Shown one piece after another: positions 16,437 to 24,799 of a stretch of 36,140 nucleotides of DNA. How positions within the stretch are numbered: the stretch's first letter is position 1; each line of letters opens with the position of its first letter. The notes under the pieces were generated by a model. It did not search any database and was not told the DNA's origin. It was given only the letters and a program-made list of their open reading frames with translations. The position numbers were made by a program, and so were the translations under genes. This DNA comes from an uncultured Opitutia bacterium. GTDB lineage: Bacteria; Verrucomicrobiota; Verrucomicrobiia; Opitutales; Opitutaceae. The stretch spans positions 1 through 36,140 of the forward strand of contig CAIOAO010000093.1 of the NCBI GenBank assembly GCA_903855985.1, written 5' to 3'.

Positions 16437-18134
16437 TTATTCGGACTTCTTTTTGCCGTCCGTGTCCCGCTTCAGCTGGTTCAGGATCTCCGCATCCTGC
16501 TTGTTCTGACGCACGATGCCGACGCGCTCGAACAGGGCCTGTTCATCGTCGGGCTTCACGAAGCTCTTCCCGATGATGTCGCGGGTGGTCAGGCCCAGAT
16601 CGTTGATCTGGTCCTTGGAGACCACGGTGTCGTACTTCATCTTGCTCGGCTCGAGGACCGTGGCGGTGATGAAGATGATGAGGTTGGTGACGTCCACCGA
16701 GTCGTTGGTGGTCTTGAAGAGGTTGCCGAGGATCGGGATGTCGCCGAGCAACGGAACCTGGCTCTTGATCTTGCGGGTCTGGGTATCAATCAGGCCGCCG
16801 ATCGCCGCCGTCTGGCCGTCCCGCAGGATGATGTTGAGCTCACCCACGCGGCGGTCGATGTCGTAGAACGTGTTGCCCGAGATCGTGCGCGCCGCAAAGA
16901 CGCTGCTCTTTTCCGGCTTCACCTTCAGCGCGATCAGCTTGCTGCCGGTGATCTGCGGGGTGACCTCGATGCTGATGCCGACGAACTTGATGTCGCCCGC
17001 GGTCGCCGTGGTGACGGGCGTGCTGCCCGAGGTGGTGGTCGTGATCGTGACCAGCTGCAGGTCGCGGCCGATCTTGATGTCGGACTTGCTGCCGTTGATG
17101 GCCACGATGGTGGGGTTGGTCACGAGGCGGACATTCGTCGCCGCGTTGAGGATGTTCACCAGGGCGCTGAACTCGTTCGAATTGAACACCGCGGTCGGCG
17201 AACCGCCGAGGAGCGTGCCCGAGTTGATCGTGAACGGCGTGGCGGTGTTGCTGCCCTGGCCCAGGCCGACGCCGGTGCGGATGTCGGTCCGGCCGTCGTT
17301 GCTCTTGTAGCCGAGCTGCACTTCGCGGTTCTTGGTGTCGTCCTTCGAGATTTCCACGAACTTGGTTTCGATGACCACCTGCTTGGGCTCGGAATCGAGC
17401 CGCTTGATCATGTCGCCAATGCGGGCGATGACGGTGGACTGGTCGGTGACGATCAGCTCGTTCGCGAGGTCGTTGACCACGATGGTGCCGGCCGGCTGGG
17501 GCTGGATGCCCTTGGCCGGGTCGCCATCCCGCTTGGGGGTGAGCATCGGGTCGACCAGCGGCTTGATCTTGCCGGCCGCCACGTTTTCAAACGTGAAGGT
17601 CTTCGTGCCGAAGGGTTCACCCTGGAGCTCGGCGATGCCGACGATCTTCACGATATTGTCCTTCTCAACGAAGGTGTAGCCCACCTGCTTGAGGACGACC
17701 TCGAAGATCTGGCGCCAGGTGACGTCACGCAGCTTGATCGAAGTCTTGCCCTGCAGCGTGTCCGGCATGACGAGGTTGAGCTCGAACAGGTCGGCGACGT
17801 TGCGCAGGACGTTGCGGATATCCTCGTCCGGGAAGTCGACGGACAGCGTGTCCTTGCCGGCGGCGGCATTCGGCTTGGCCGTGATCGAGGCATGGACCGG
17901 CTCGGTGTCCTTGATGACCGCCTGGTCGGCAGCGGGAGCCGGGGCGGCGACGGGCGCGGGGGCCGGAGCCACGGCAGCCGGAGTTTCCGCAGGAGCGGGC
18001 GCCGTGGTGGTCGTGGTGGTCGTCGTGGTGGCCGGGGCAACCGGGGTGGTGGGAGCAGGGGTGGTCTGACTCCGCGCGGTCGCAAGCACCGCGGCAACAA
18101 ACAGCGCAGACAGTAGGAGCGGGCGTGTTCTCAT
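16437..18134 (-). CDS. pilQ: Type IV pilus secretin, PilQ/GspD family
   Basis: This 565-residue protein forms the outer-membrane ring through which the pilus passes. It has an N-terminal signal peptide (R-P-L-L-L-S-A-L-F-V-A-A-V-L-A-T-A-R-S), then a low-complexity Thr/Pro/Ala linker containing nine threonines in a row. Next comes a secretin/TonB short N-terminal domain at about 95-165 (V-D-F-P-D-E-D-I-R-N-V-L-R-N-V-A and L-R-D-V-T-W-R-Q-I-F-E), one N1-type ring-building domain, and the C-terminal secretin channel with V-P-L-L-G-D-I-P-I-L-G-N-L-F, the family signature. It lacks AMIN domains, so it is shorter than typical PilQ (about 700 residues). It overlaps the upstream gene by four bases and ends the pilus operon. 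Confidence 0.93.
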   Translation of the reverse strand: MRTRPLLLSALFVAAVLATARSQTTPAPTTPVAPATTTTTTTTTAPAPAETPAAVAPAPAPVAAPAPAADQAVIKDTEPVHASITAKPNAAAGKDTLSVDFPDEDIRNVLRNVADLFELNLVMPDTLQGKTSIKLRDVTWRQIFEVVLKQVGYTFVEKDNIVKIVGIAELQGEPFGTKTFTFENVAAGKIKPLVDPMLTPKRDGDPAKGIQPQPAGTIVVNDLANELIVTDQSTVIARIGDMIKRLDSEPKQVVIETKFVEISKDDTKNREVQLGYKSNDGRTDIRTGVGLGQGSNTATPFTINSGTLLGGSPTAVFNSNEFSALVNILNAATNVRLVTNPTIVAINGSKSDIKIGRDLQLVTITTTTSGSTPVTTATAGDIKFVGISIEVTPQITGSKLIALKVKPEKSSVFAARTISGNTFYDIDRRVGELNIILRDGQTAAIGGLIDTQTRKIKSQVPLLGDIPILGNLFKTTNDSVDVTNLIIFITATVLEPSKMKYDTVVSKDQINDLGLTTRDIIGKSFVKPDDEQALFERVGIVRQNKQDAEILNQLKRDTDGKKKSE

Positions 18135-18655
18135 GGGTTTTTTCCAGGTTTGATGGGTCGGGTGATTTCCTCTTTGTTGAGGCGAAGCGTAAAGTTGGTG
18201 CGGTCGAAGCTCACGAGCTCGAGGTTGTAGTCCTGGCCCTCGTAACTGACGGTGAGCCGGTCGCCCGGGCGGAGATTTTTTTTGCCGAAGATGAGCAGGC
18301 TCTCGGAGCCCATGCTCAACGTGCCCTTGGGCAGAACCTTGGCGGCAAGGGCCGTCAGGATTTCACGATCGCCATAGGCCTTGACCGGCCCCGGGGCCGT
18401 GGTGTCGGCGGTGGGACGGGAACTCAGGCCAAAGCCCGGCGGGTTGAAGGGGTGGGCCACCGCATTGGCCGCGAGGGTCTCGGGCGTGTCCACCTTGGCC
18501 AGGTTGGACGCAAGTTCCACCGCCGCACGCCGGGCCTCGATCGGGGCCAGGTCGGACTCGGGGGGCTTCCGCTTCGGCGCAGCACCGGCCGCGACAGTCG
18601 CCGGCCCGAAAGCCAGCGCCAGCAGCACCAGGGGAAGATAACGCGAAAGGTTCAT
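18131..18655 (-). CDS. Periplasmic pilus-operon protein in the PilP position
   Basis: This 174-residue protein has a signal peptide (N-L-S-R-Y-L-P-L-V-L-L-A-L-A-F-G-P-A-T-V-A-A) with no lipobox cysteine. The mature part has a Lys/Pro-rich start, a helical segment, N-P-P-G-F-G (F-N-P-P resembles the proline-rich stretch seen in PilP and GspC proteins), and a C-terminal beta-rich region from about 93 (D-R-E-I-L-T-A-L-A, then G-K-K-N-L-R-P-G-D-R-L-T-V-S-Y-E-G-Q-D-Y). Canonical PilP is a lipoprotein linking PilNO to the secretin. Here the gene occupies the same place, between pilO and pilQ, so the function is inferred from position. It overlaps both neighbours by four bases. Confidence 0.75.
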   Translation of the reverse strand: MNLSRYLPLVLLALAFGPATVAAGAAPKRKPPESDLAPIEARRAAVELASNLAKVDTPETLAANAVAHPFNPPGFGLSSRPTADTTAPGPVKAYGDREILTALAAKVLPKGTLSMGSESLLIFGKKNLRPGDRLTVSYEGQDYNLELVSFDRTNFTLRLNKEEITRPIKPGKNP

Positions 18656-19224
18656 GGCTGGCCCAGGAGTTCGAGACCGAGGTTGAGGGTCAGTTCGTTG
18701 CCGCGGCTGCCTTCGACGCCATTGCTGACGCCCATCATGGTGGCCGACATGACCCGGCAGAAGCGCTGGCCGCTTTCGAGCCGGCGCAGGAAGTCGAGGA
18801 GCCGGGTGTAATCGCCCCGGACGGCCAACCCATACCCGAAGCCCGTGTAGGCCGTCTTGCCCTTCGCGCCCTTGCCGGGGGCCACGACGTTTTGCCGGAG
18901 GTCCACCAGCTTGGTGCCGGTGTCCGCCTCCAGTTTGTAGAAAAACTGCAGGTTCTTCGCGAGTTCGTCCGGGTGGATTAGCCGGGCATCGATCTCCTTC
19001 CGCGCGGCGGAAATCGCCGCAAATTGGTCGGCGAGTTGCACGCCATTCTTGAGGTTGGCGTCAATGCGTTCGCCCTGGGTCACCCTTTGCTCCAGCAGCG
19101 CTTCGCTTTCCGGCACGCGGCTGCTGCGCAGGTAAATCCCCACGGCCAGCGTCAACGCCAGCGCGCCACAGGCCACGCTGATCGGGTTCGCCTTGAGGGT
19201 GGCAATAACGGGTTCGGCGGCCAT
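18652..19224 (-). CDS. pilO: Type IV pilus inner-membrane protein PilO-like
   Basis: This 190-residue bitopic protein has a short cytoplasmic N-terminus, a membrane helix at about 14-33 (P-I-S-V-A-C-G-A-L-A-L-T-L-A-V-G-I-Y-L), a helical coiled-coil stretch at about 38-95, and a ferredoxin-like C-terminal domain with Y-G-L-A-V-R-G-D-Y-T-R-L-L-D-F-L-R-R-L-E-S, the usual PilO pattern. PilO dimerises with PilN in the periplasm to align the assembly platform. Its ATG shares a base with the pilN stop codon (TAATG). Assignment rests on architecture and position more than on strong sequence motifs. Confidence 0.82.
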   Translation of the reverse strand: MAAEPVIATLKANPISVACGALALTLAVGIYLRSSRVPESEALLEQRVTQGERIDANLKNGVQLADQFAAISAARKEIDARLIHPDELAKNLQFFYKLEADTGTKLVDLRQNVVAPGKGAKGKTAYTGFGYGLAVRGDYTRLLDFLRRLESGQRFCRVMSATMMGVSNGVEGSRGNELTLNLGLELLGQP

Positions 19225-19862
19225 TAGCGTTTCGCTCCTTTCGGCGCATTTTTGAAGTGGAGGAACAGCTGGAGGGAAAGCCGGCCGTTCGCGGGATTGC
19301 GGCTCACGCCTGGGCCGGAAAATGAAAATTCGTCGAAGATCTCGGCCAGGACCTTGTCCGCCCGCAGCTGGTCGAGGTACGCCGAGGCGTAACCGCTGGC
19401 CTCATCCGGCGAACCGCGCACGGTGCCGCGGATGGTCACGCCGGACATCTGCTGCTCGTAGGCATCAAGGGCAATGTCCTTGGGCAGGGTTTCACCCAGC
19501 CGCAGCAGGAGGCGGGAAACGGCCGGCCGCGACCGCAGGAACGCATCCACCTCGTTGACCTTCGACTGTTCGCCCACGAACTTTGAGTAGAGCGCGATAA
19601 ACTGGTCGCTGTCCTTCTTGTCCCGGCTGATCTGCCGGTCCCAGTCGGCGATCTGCCGGTCGAGATTGTGCAGCTCGTATTCCTGGTAGGAAAACCAGAG
19701 CAGGAGGCCCAGCGCGATGAAGACGGACGCGCCATTGATGAAAAACGCCGTGCGCACCACCTTGGTATCCGGCAACCGCGCAAAATTGCGCAGGTTCGGA
19801 TGCCAGGGGGGCATCTCCGAGGCGGCACTGGCCTCAGGCTTTTTTTTCAGAAACGACGGCAT
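19224..19862 (-). CDS. pilN: Type IV pilus inner-membrane protein PilN-like
   Basis: This 212-residue protein has a cytoplasmic N-terminus with P-N-L-R-N-F-A-R-L-P, the position where PilN carries the I-N-L-L-P motif that docks into PilM. It has a membrane helix at about 40-60 (F-F-I-N-G-A-S-V-F-I-A-L-G-L-L-L-W-F), a charged coiled coil (about 62-110), and a C-terminal ferredoxin-like domain with G-V-T-I-R-G-T-V-R-G-S and a beta strand near L-S-L-Q-L-F-L-H-F. The N-L-x(2)-F variation is typical of divergent PilN proteins. The start codon lies 29 bases inside the end of pilM, so the two are coupled. Confidence 0.84.
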   Translation of the reverse strand: MPSFLKKKPEASAASEMPPWHPNLRNFARLPDTKVVRTAFFINGASVFIALGLLLWFSYQEYELHNLDRQIADWDRQISRDKKDSDQFIALYSKFVGEQSKVNEVDAFLRSRPAVSRLLLRLGETLPKDIALDAYEQQMSGVTIRGTVRGSPDEASGYASAYLDQLRADKVLAEIFDEFSFSGPGVSRNPANGRLSLQLFLHFKNAPKGAKR

Positions 19863-20898
19863 CGGCGGAAGTGGTGGCGGGAGATTGGTTGGCCATCAGG
19901 CTGAGCAGGCCCAGCCAGCGGAGGTCGACGCCATCCGGCGCGACGCCTTCCGGCAGGGTGACCTGGCGGGATTGCAGCCAGGCGACGAGATCCAGCTTCG
20001 TGCTGGAGACGCCAAGGGCGGAGGAAATGGCCCCATCGAGCCAGGTGAGTTTCGCCGGCAGCATGGTGCAGATCACCTGGCCGACGGACTGGCCGGTCTG
20101 CACCTCGTAAAAGCCGATGGAGGATTGCAGTTCCTTCAGCAGCTTCTTGACGAGCAGCGGACCCATGCCGGTGAAATCAAAGGTGTTCGAATAAAACAGC
20201 TTCTTGGCGGACTCCTCGTCCTTGAGGCCGAGTTCCTTCTGCACAATCGGGACCATCGCATCCAGGCCCTGCGGGATCGGGCGGGAGGCTTCCACCCCGG
20301 TGGAGGAGACGATGAAGGAGTGGGTGATGTCGGTGCCGATCTCGAGGACGAGCGTCGGGGTCTTGGACTTGGTGAAGGCGAAGTAATCCACCAGGGCGCC
20401 CAGGGTCGAAACCGTGCCGAGTTCCAGCGCATCCGGGTAGATGCCCGTGGCCAGCAGCGCATCCTGGACCGTGACGATGTCTTCCGAGGGCAAACCGCAG
20501 AAAAGCACGTCCTTTTGCGTCGCCTTGGCCACGTCGTAATCCGTGCCGTCCGCCGCATTGATGAGGTGGATGGTGTACTTGTCCGGCTCGATGCGGAACT
20601 GGGTGGTGAGCAACTCCGGGAAATAGGTCGGTTCCTTGGTGCGTTTCAGCTCAATCGTGGCCCGGCGGACGAGGCGCTTGGCCGGGTAGACCCCGCAGCA
20701 GGCATTCATGTAACCACTGGGACCGGGCTTGGGCTGGACGGCATGGATCGCCTCCGCAATGGCATCGGCATCTCCCACCGGGCACATGCGGAGCTCCTCA
20801 ATCACCATCGGGGCGACGGGCGCGGAGGTGCGCGCCAGCAGCATCGTGTGGTCGGATTACTCGACGAAATAGCCTTTTGTCTTGGTGGAAAAAAACAT
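19834..20898 (-). pseudogene. pilM: pilM-like actin-fold ATPase gene with in-frame TAA at codon 14
   Basis: From ATG 20898 the frame reads MFFSTKTKGYFVE, then TAA (20859-20857), then S-D-H-T-M-L-L-A-R-T-S and on without interruption to 19834. The same frame continues on both sides, so the codon looks like a single-base change in a 354-residue protein rather than a random start. From ATG 20844 alone the product would be 336 residues. PilM is the cytoplasmic actin-like ATPase that recruits PilN; the C-terminal lobe (L-V-L-E-I-G-T-D-I-T-H-S, the phosphate 2 loop) is intact. The lost region would hold the first beta strand and phosphate-binding loop. The gene may be made from 20844 by internal start, be non-functional, or contain an assembly error. 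It leads the pilMNOPQ operon. Confidence 0.8.
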
Positions 20899-21443
20899 GC
20901 GGACTTAGATCGCGCCGTTAGGACAGGGTCAGGGACAGTGGGGTTAACACTCTAGGTGGTTGGCTATTGAAGAAGGGTAATTCGAATCGCAACCAGGCTG
21001 TGTAGCATAGTGCAAACCGAGCGCGAAAAATCGGCAGAAAAACCCTCCATTACAAGCCTATTTCCCTCCCCCACCCGCTGGCAGACAGCCATTTACCTTT
21101 TCTTCATGAAGGCTTTTTGAAGGGGCGCTTTTGCTCCGGGCCAACGGGTAAAACCACGATTACAGCTCATTGCGGTCGCCGTTTCGGGTGTAATCCAGCC
21201 TTGGGAGACCAAAATGACGCCCTGGCGCCGGTGGGCCGCAAAAAAACGCCGATTCTCCCCAAAACTCAGGCTTAAAAGCTGTTCGCAGAGCCCAATAAAT
21301 TCTTAAATAACTACACAACAATATTTAATGAAATAAAACCAGGTCTGATCGACGCCTTTTGGCCGCCGATGAGATAACCAGCGGTCCACAAGCGCGCGAT
21401 GGATTCCAGTCAGGCCGGGTAAACGGCATCGTTTCGGCCCGGA
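20899..21443. other. Long intergenic region upstream of the pil operon
   Basis: About 545 bases with no recognised gene. It is visibly AT-richer than its surroundings, most of all at 21280-21340. It must contain the promoter of the pil operon, but I cannot point to a convincing -35/-10 pair. A TGGC-N5-GCCA palindrome lies near 21080. Two tiny frames, 30 codons on the plus strand at 21214-21306 and one of about 41 codons on the minus strand, have no recognisable product. Confidence 0.5.
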
Positions 21444-21477
21444 AAATGAAAAACCCGCCGCGATTAACGGCGGGTTT
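21444..21477 (-). terminator. Intrinsic terminator of the small basic protein gene
   Basis: AAACCCGCCG (21451-21460) pairs perfectly with CGGCGGGTTT (21468-21477) around a seven-base loop. On the minus strand the stem is followed by TTTTTCATTTTCC. It lies 40 bases after the stop codon at 21517. Confidence 0.88.
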
Positions 21478-21516
21478 GCGGTCAATCGGGCCCAGCGCCT
21501 CAGCGCCGGCCCCAAT

Positions 21517-21618
21517 TTACTTCTGCCACGTGCGCTTTTTATGACGGTTCGCCTTGAGGCGTTTCCGGCGCTTGTGCTTCGACATTTTCAGCCGGCGTTT
21601 CTTTTTAAGATTACCCAT
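21517..21618 (-). CDS. 33-residue AURKAIP1/COX24-like basic protein
   Basis: The minus strand from ATG 21618 reads [20 protein letters not shown] and continues [13 protein letters not shown] to a TAA. The K-K-R-R[13 protein letters not shown] pattern is that of the AURKAIP1/COX24 domain, a tiny, extremely basic family found in bacteria and in mitochondrial ribosome proteins (mS38), and thought to bind the small ribosomal subunit. At 33 residues it is short, as expected for bacterial members. The leader TTCTCTTACACC has no Shine-Dalgarno sequence. It lies 52 bases downstream of addA in the same direction and is followed by a strong terminator. A ribosomal role is inferred from the family. Confidence 0.85.
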   Translation of the reverse strand: MGNLKKKRRLKMSKHKRRKRLKANRHKKRTWQK

Positions 21619-21634
21619 GGTGTAAGAGAATTAA

Positions 21635-21661
21635 GCGCGCACCGTGCGAGGCACAGCGCGC
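21635..21661 (-). terminator. Hairpin between addA and the small basic protein gene
   Basis: GCGCGC (21635-21640) pairs with GCGCGC (21656-21661), and GTGC (21644-21647) with GCAC (21651-21654), in a two-part stem with a three-base loop. On the minus strand it is followed by TTAATTCTCTT, which is only moderately T-rich. It may end addA transcripts or attenuate read-through. Confidence 0.35.
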
Positions 21662-21670
21662 CCTGTAAAG

Positions 21671-24600
21671 CTAGAATTTCTCCCCACCGGTGTCACTCCA
21701 GGCCCCGGCAACGCTGGAGAAAACCAGCCGCCGGACCCGGCAGCCCGGGAAAAAGCCCGCCAGGCATTCCCCGTAGGCCGAAAGTTGCGGGGTGTATTCC
21801 GCCACCAGCCGCGCCAGCAAGGCCCCGTCCGTTTCGCCCGTCCGGCGCCGGTTCGTTTTCCAGTCCAGCACCCAAATCTCGCCCGCCGCGGCATCGTGCA
21901 GCACGAGGTCAATCACGCCGTCGATCCAAGCTTCCTTCCCCAGGGGCGCGAAAATCCCGATTTCCGCCTGCCGCGTCCAACGCGCCGCCCGCAGCACCGG
22001 CCAGGCCTCACTCGCCCGCAACCGCGCCCATTCCTCCGCCGCGCGCGCACCAAATCCCTGCGCCTCGGCCGCGCGCAACGCCGCCTCGCCATGGGCCGTC
22101 ACCGCCGCCTCGTCACCGCGCCAGGGCAGAAACTCCATCGTCTCGTGCCACCACAAGCCGTAGGGAATCGGATCGTCGCCGCTCCATTCCGCGGGTGCGT
22201 CCAATCCTGTTTCATGCCGCGCTTCCCGCACCGCGTCAGGGGCCTGCGCCAACTGGTGCGGGAGCAACCGCGCCGGCAATGGCGCCGCAGCCATTCCGTC
22301 CCGCCGCGGCGCCCCGGGAATGGGCCCCGGTTCCGCCGGCCGCAATGCTTCGACTTCGACCTGCGGTTCGCCCGTCAGCTCCGCCAGCGCGCCGAGGTTC
22401 GCACCCCACAGGATCCCAAAGGTCGGGTCGCGCTGCGCGCCGCCAAACCCTTCGACCCAGGGCAAAACCAAAGCCCGCCGCGGACGCGTGAGCGTCACAT
22501 ACAGCAGCCGGATGAGCTCGCGCACGCGTTCCCGCTCCCGCGATTCCTTCGTCGCTGCCGGCAGGCTCGCCGGGTCGAAAAACACCTGCGCCCCCTGCGC
22601 ATCGTGCAGCAACTTCAGGCCGCTCTCGGGCGGCTTGCCGATCCCGCGCCACAGGCCCAGCACGATGACCACCGGCCATTCCAGGCCTTTGGCCGAATGC
22701 GACGTCAACAGGTTGATCGCGTCGTCCGTCGGTTTGCCGGCCGGCCGCCCCTCCTCCAGTTGCGCGAGCAATTCCGCCAGCCACGCGCGCGGGCTCGCCC
22801 CCTGCAGTCCAAGTTCGGCCGCCTGCGCGAGCAGCCGGTCGAGTTCGTTGCCCATCCCGCCACTCGGATCCAGCGCCCGCGCCCGTTCCGCCAAGGCCGC
22901 CGCGCCCGCCAGCTCGCGCGCAAAGGTCTCCAGCGCGCGGCCTTCATCATTCATGCGCAGTACGAAGGGCCGGACCTTGCCCAACGCCTCGGCCAGCGGC
23001 GCCGCATGCACCGCGGGTTCATCCCACGCGAGCCGGCCTTGCGCGCGCAACTCGGACGCAACCAGCGCGTCGCTCACGCCGAAGATTTCCCGCAACACGC
23101 CCACCCACTCGAACGTGTTTTCCGGATCGGCGCACACCGCCAGCAATCCTGCGAGCCACGCGTAAACCGGGTGATCGCCGCTGCGATTGCGCCGGGTGTG
23201 CAGCGCCACCTGCAGCCCCGCCCGCTCCAGCGCCTTGCGCGCCGTGGACAGCCATTCGTTCCGCGGCGCCAGGATCGCGATGTCGCCCCACTGCCGCGCC
23301 CCCACCGCCGCCGGCCCGTGCCGGTGCAACCATTCCGCAACTTGCCGCGCCTCCTCCGTGAGCCACGCCTCCACGCCCTCGGGGGAGCGCGCCGGCAGCG
23401 TGAGCGCCAACCGCGCCACCAAGCCCGTTTCGTTCGCCGGGCCCGCCTCCAGCGGCACGTAGGGCATCTGCAGGAAGGGCGCGGGCGCCCCTTCCGCGGG
23501 TGGCAGGCCGAAATTCGCGTCGCGCGCCGGGCCGAACGCCGCGGGCAGCGTCGAGTTGAGAAACTGGATCACGCCGTGCGGCGCGCGAAACGTCACCTGG
23601 AATTGCAGCAGTTCACCGCCGTCGCCGCGCCGGAACGCCTCGACGTGCCGCGAGAACTTTCCGATGTCCGCCCGCGTGCTGTAGATCGCCTGCTGGCCGT
23701 CGCCCACCATGCAGAAATGTCCCGGTCGCGGCCCCACGCCCCGGCCTTGCGCCATCGGCCACGTGCCGCGCGGGGCGCCCGCCGGCCGCGTCAATTCCAC
23801 CAGCACCGCGAACTGCTGCGGGTCGGTGTCCTGCGCCTCGTCGAGGATGATTCGCCAGCCCTCGGCCCGCACGCGCTCCAGCAACGCGTCGTCGTCCAGC
23901 ACCGCCATCGCCGCGTCGACCTGGTCCACATAGGTCTGCACCCCGCGCGTGAAACGCCACGCCCGGTAGCGCGCCGAAAGCTCCGCTGCCAGCACCGCGC
24001 CCGCCTGCGCCAGCCATGTTTTCACCGGCGCGAAGTAGCGCGAGTAGAGCTCCTTGATCCCCGCCGCCGATCCTTCCGGCTTGGGCAGCGGCAGGTAGGC
24101 CCGGCCCGTCTTGAAATGCTCGAGCCACTCGCGGGCCACCGCCTGGTTGCGCTGCAGCGCCTCCGCGCCCCTGCCCCGGCTGGTCGCGTCGAGGATTTCC
24201 CGCAACGCGATCGCCTCCGGTTCCGGCGGAGCCGCCGGAACGGCCTGCGACATGAACTCTTCCGCCGTCGCCCGCGGCAATTCCCGCGCCAGGTCGAAGA
24301 TCGCGTCCAGCGGCGCGTGGCGCAGGAACGCGTCGATCTGCGCGGGCGCCAGCGCCGTGAATTGCATGCTGTCCTGCTCGAGAAACTCCTCCCACAACGC
24401 CTCGTCGTCGTCCGCCACGACCGTCGGGTTCAGGTTGATGCCCACCGTCTGACCGTAGGTCTGCGCGAGCTTGAGACAGAAGCTGTGGATCGTCCCGAAG
24501 AACGCGCGCTCGAGGTGGTCGAGCGACGACAGGTCCCGGCTGCCCGCCTCGGTGATCCGCCGCAGCAGCACCTGCCGCGCCCGCTGCTCGATCTGCGCCG

Positions 24601-24799
24601 CGGCCTTGCGCGTGTAGGTGACCACCGCGGTCTTCCGCAGCCGTTCGGCGCCCGGCGGCGCGAGCGCCATCGCCGCCAGCCGCTCGGAAATCGCCGTGGT
24701 CTTCCCGGAGCCCGCATTCGCGCTGACCGCGAAGTTCGCGTCCCACTCGTCGCGAAACCGCTCGCGCGCCTCCCGGTCGATCAGCGGTGACTCACTCAT
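21671..24799 (-). CDS. addA: UvrD-like helicase-nuclease, AddA
   Basis: This protein of about 1042 residues is the motor and one nuclease of the AddAB enzyme, which resects double-strand DNA ends for RecA. It has Walker A A-N-A-G-S-G-K-T-T with K33, motif II L-D-E-A-Q-D-T-D-P-Q-Q near 316, the helicase C-terminal segment L-L-T-S-H-S-A-K-G-L-E-W-P-V-V, motif VI L-L-Y-V-T-L-T-R-P-R-R-A, and a C-terminal nuclease motif W-V-L-D-W-K-T-N near 980. The start at 24799 (M-S-E-S-P-L-I-D) is preferred over the upstream open frame because it overlaps the end of addB by eight bases (ATGAGTGA). The combination of helicase and RecB-type nuclease distinguishes it from plain UvrD. Confidence 0.92.
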   Translation of the reverse strand: MSESPLIDREARERFRDEWDANFAVSANAGSGKTTAISERLAAMALAPPGAERLRKTAVVTYTRKAAAQIEQRARQVLLRRITEAGSRDLSSLDHLERAFFGTIHSFCLKLAQTYGQTVGINLNPTVVADDDEALWEEFLEQDSMQFTALAPAQIDAFLRHAPLDAIFDLARELPRATAEEFMSQAVPAAPPEPEAIALREILDATSRGRGAEALQRNQAVAREWLEHFKTGRAYLPLPKPEGSAAGIKELYSRYFAPVKTWLAQAGAVLAAELSARYRAWRFTRGVQTYVDQVDAAMAVLDDDALLERVRAEGWRIILDEAQDTDPQQFAVLVELTRPAGAPRGTWPMAQGRGVGPRPGHFCMVGDGQQAIYSTRADIGKFSRHVEAFRRGDGGELLQFQVTFRAPHGVIQFLNSTLPAAFGPARDANFGLPPAEGAPAPFLQMPYVPLEAGPANETGLVARLALTLPARSPEGVEAWLTEEARQVAEWLHRHGPAAVGARQWGDIAILAPRNEWLSTARKALERAGLQVALHTRRNRSGDHPVYAWLAGLLAVCADPENTFEWVGVLREIFGVSDALVASELRAQGRLAWDEPAVHAAPLAEALGKVRPFVLRMNDEGRALETFARELAGAAALAERARALDPSGGMGNELDRLLAQAAELGLQGASPRAWLAELLAQLEEGRPAGKPTDDAINLLTSHSAKGLEWPVVIVLGLWRGIGKPPESGLKLLHDAQGAQVFFDPASLPAATKESRERERVRELIRLLYVTLTRPRRALVLPWVEGFGGAQRDPTFGILWGANLGALAELTGEPQVEVEALRPAEPGPIPGAPRRDGMAAAPLPARLLPHQLAQAPDAVREARHETGLDAPAEWSGDDPIPYGLWWHETMEFLPWRGDEAAVTAHGEAALRAAEAQGFGARAAEEWARLRASEAWPVLRAARWTRQAEIGIFAPLGKEAWIDGVIDLVLHDAAAGEIWVLDWKTNRRRTGETDGALLARLVAEYTPQLSAYGECLAGFFPGCRVRRLVFSSVAGAWSDTGGEKF

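Noticed and set aside
16329-18116. 595-codon open frame opposite the secretin gene
   Set aside because: Shadow of pilQ; no domain recognisable and Asp/Val/Gly/Arg-rich throughout.
21075-21095. Possible sigma-54 promoter (TGGC...GC) before the pil operon
   Set aside because: The match is really a TGGC-N5-GCCA palindrome; the required TGGCAC-N5-TTGC spacing is not met.
21214-21306. 30-codon frame on the plus strand with GGGAG upstream
   Set aside because: No family recognised and no supporting context; too short to call on a ribosome-binding-like motif alone.
21644-24790. 1048-codon open frame on the plus strand opposite addA
   Set aside because: Composition is almost only Arg, Pro, Ala, His and Gln; it is the shadow of addA, whose helicase motifs are intact.
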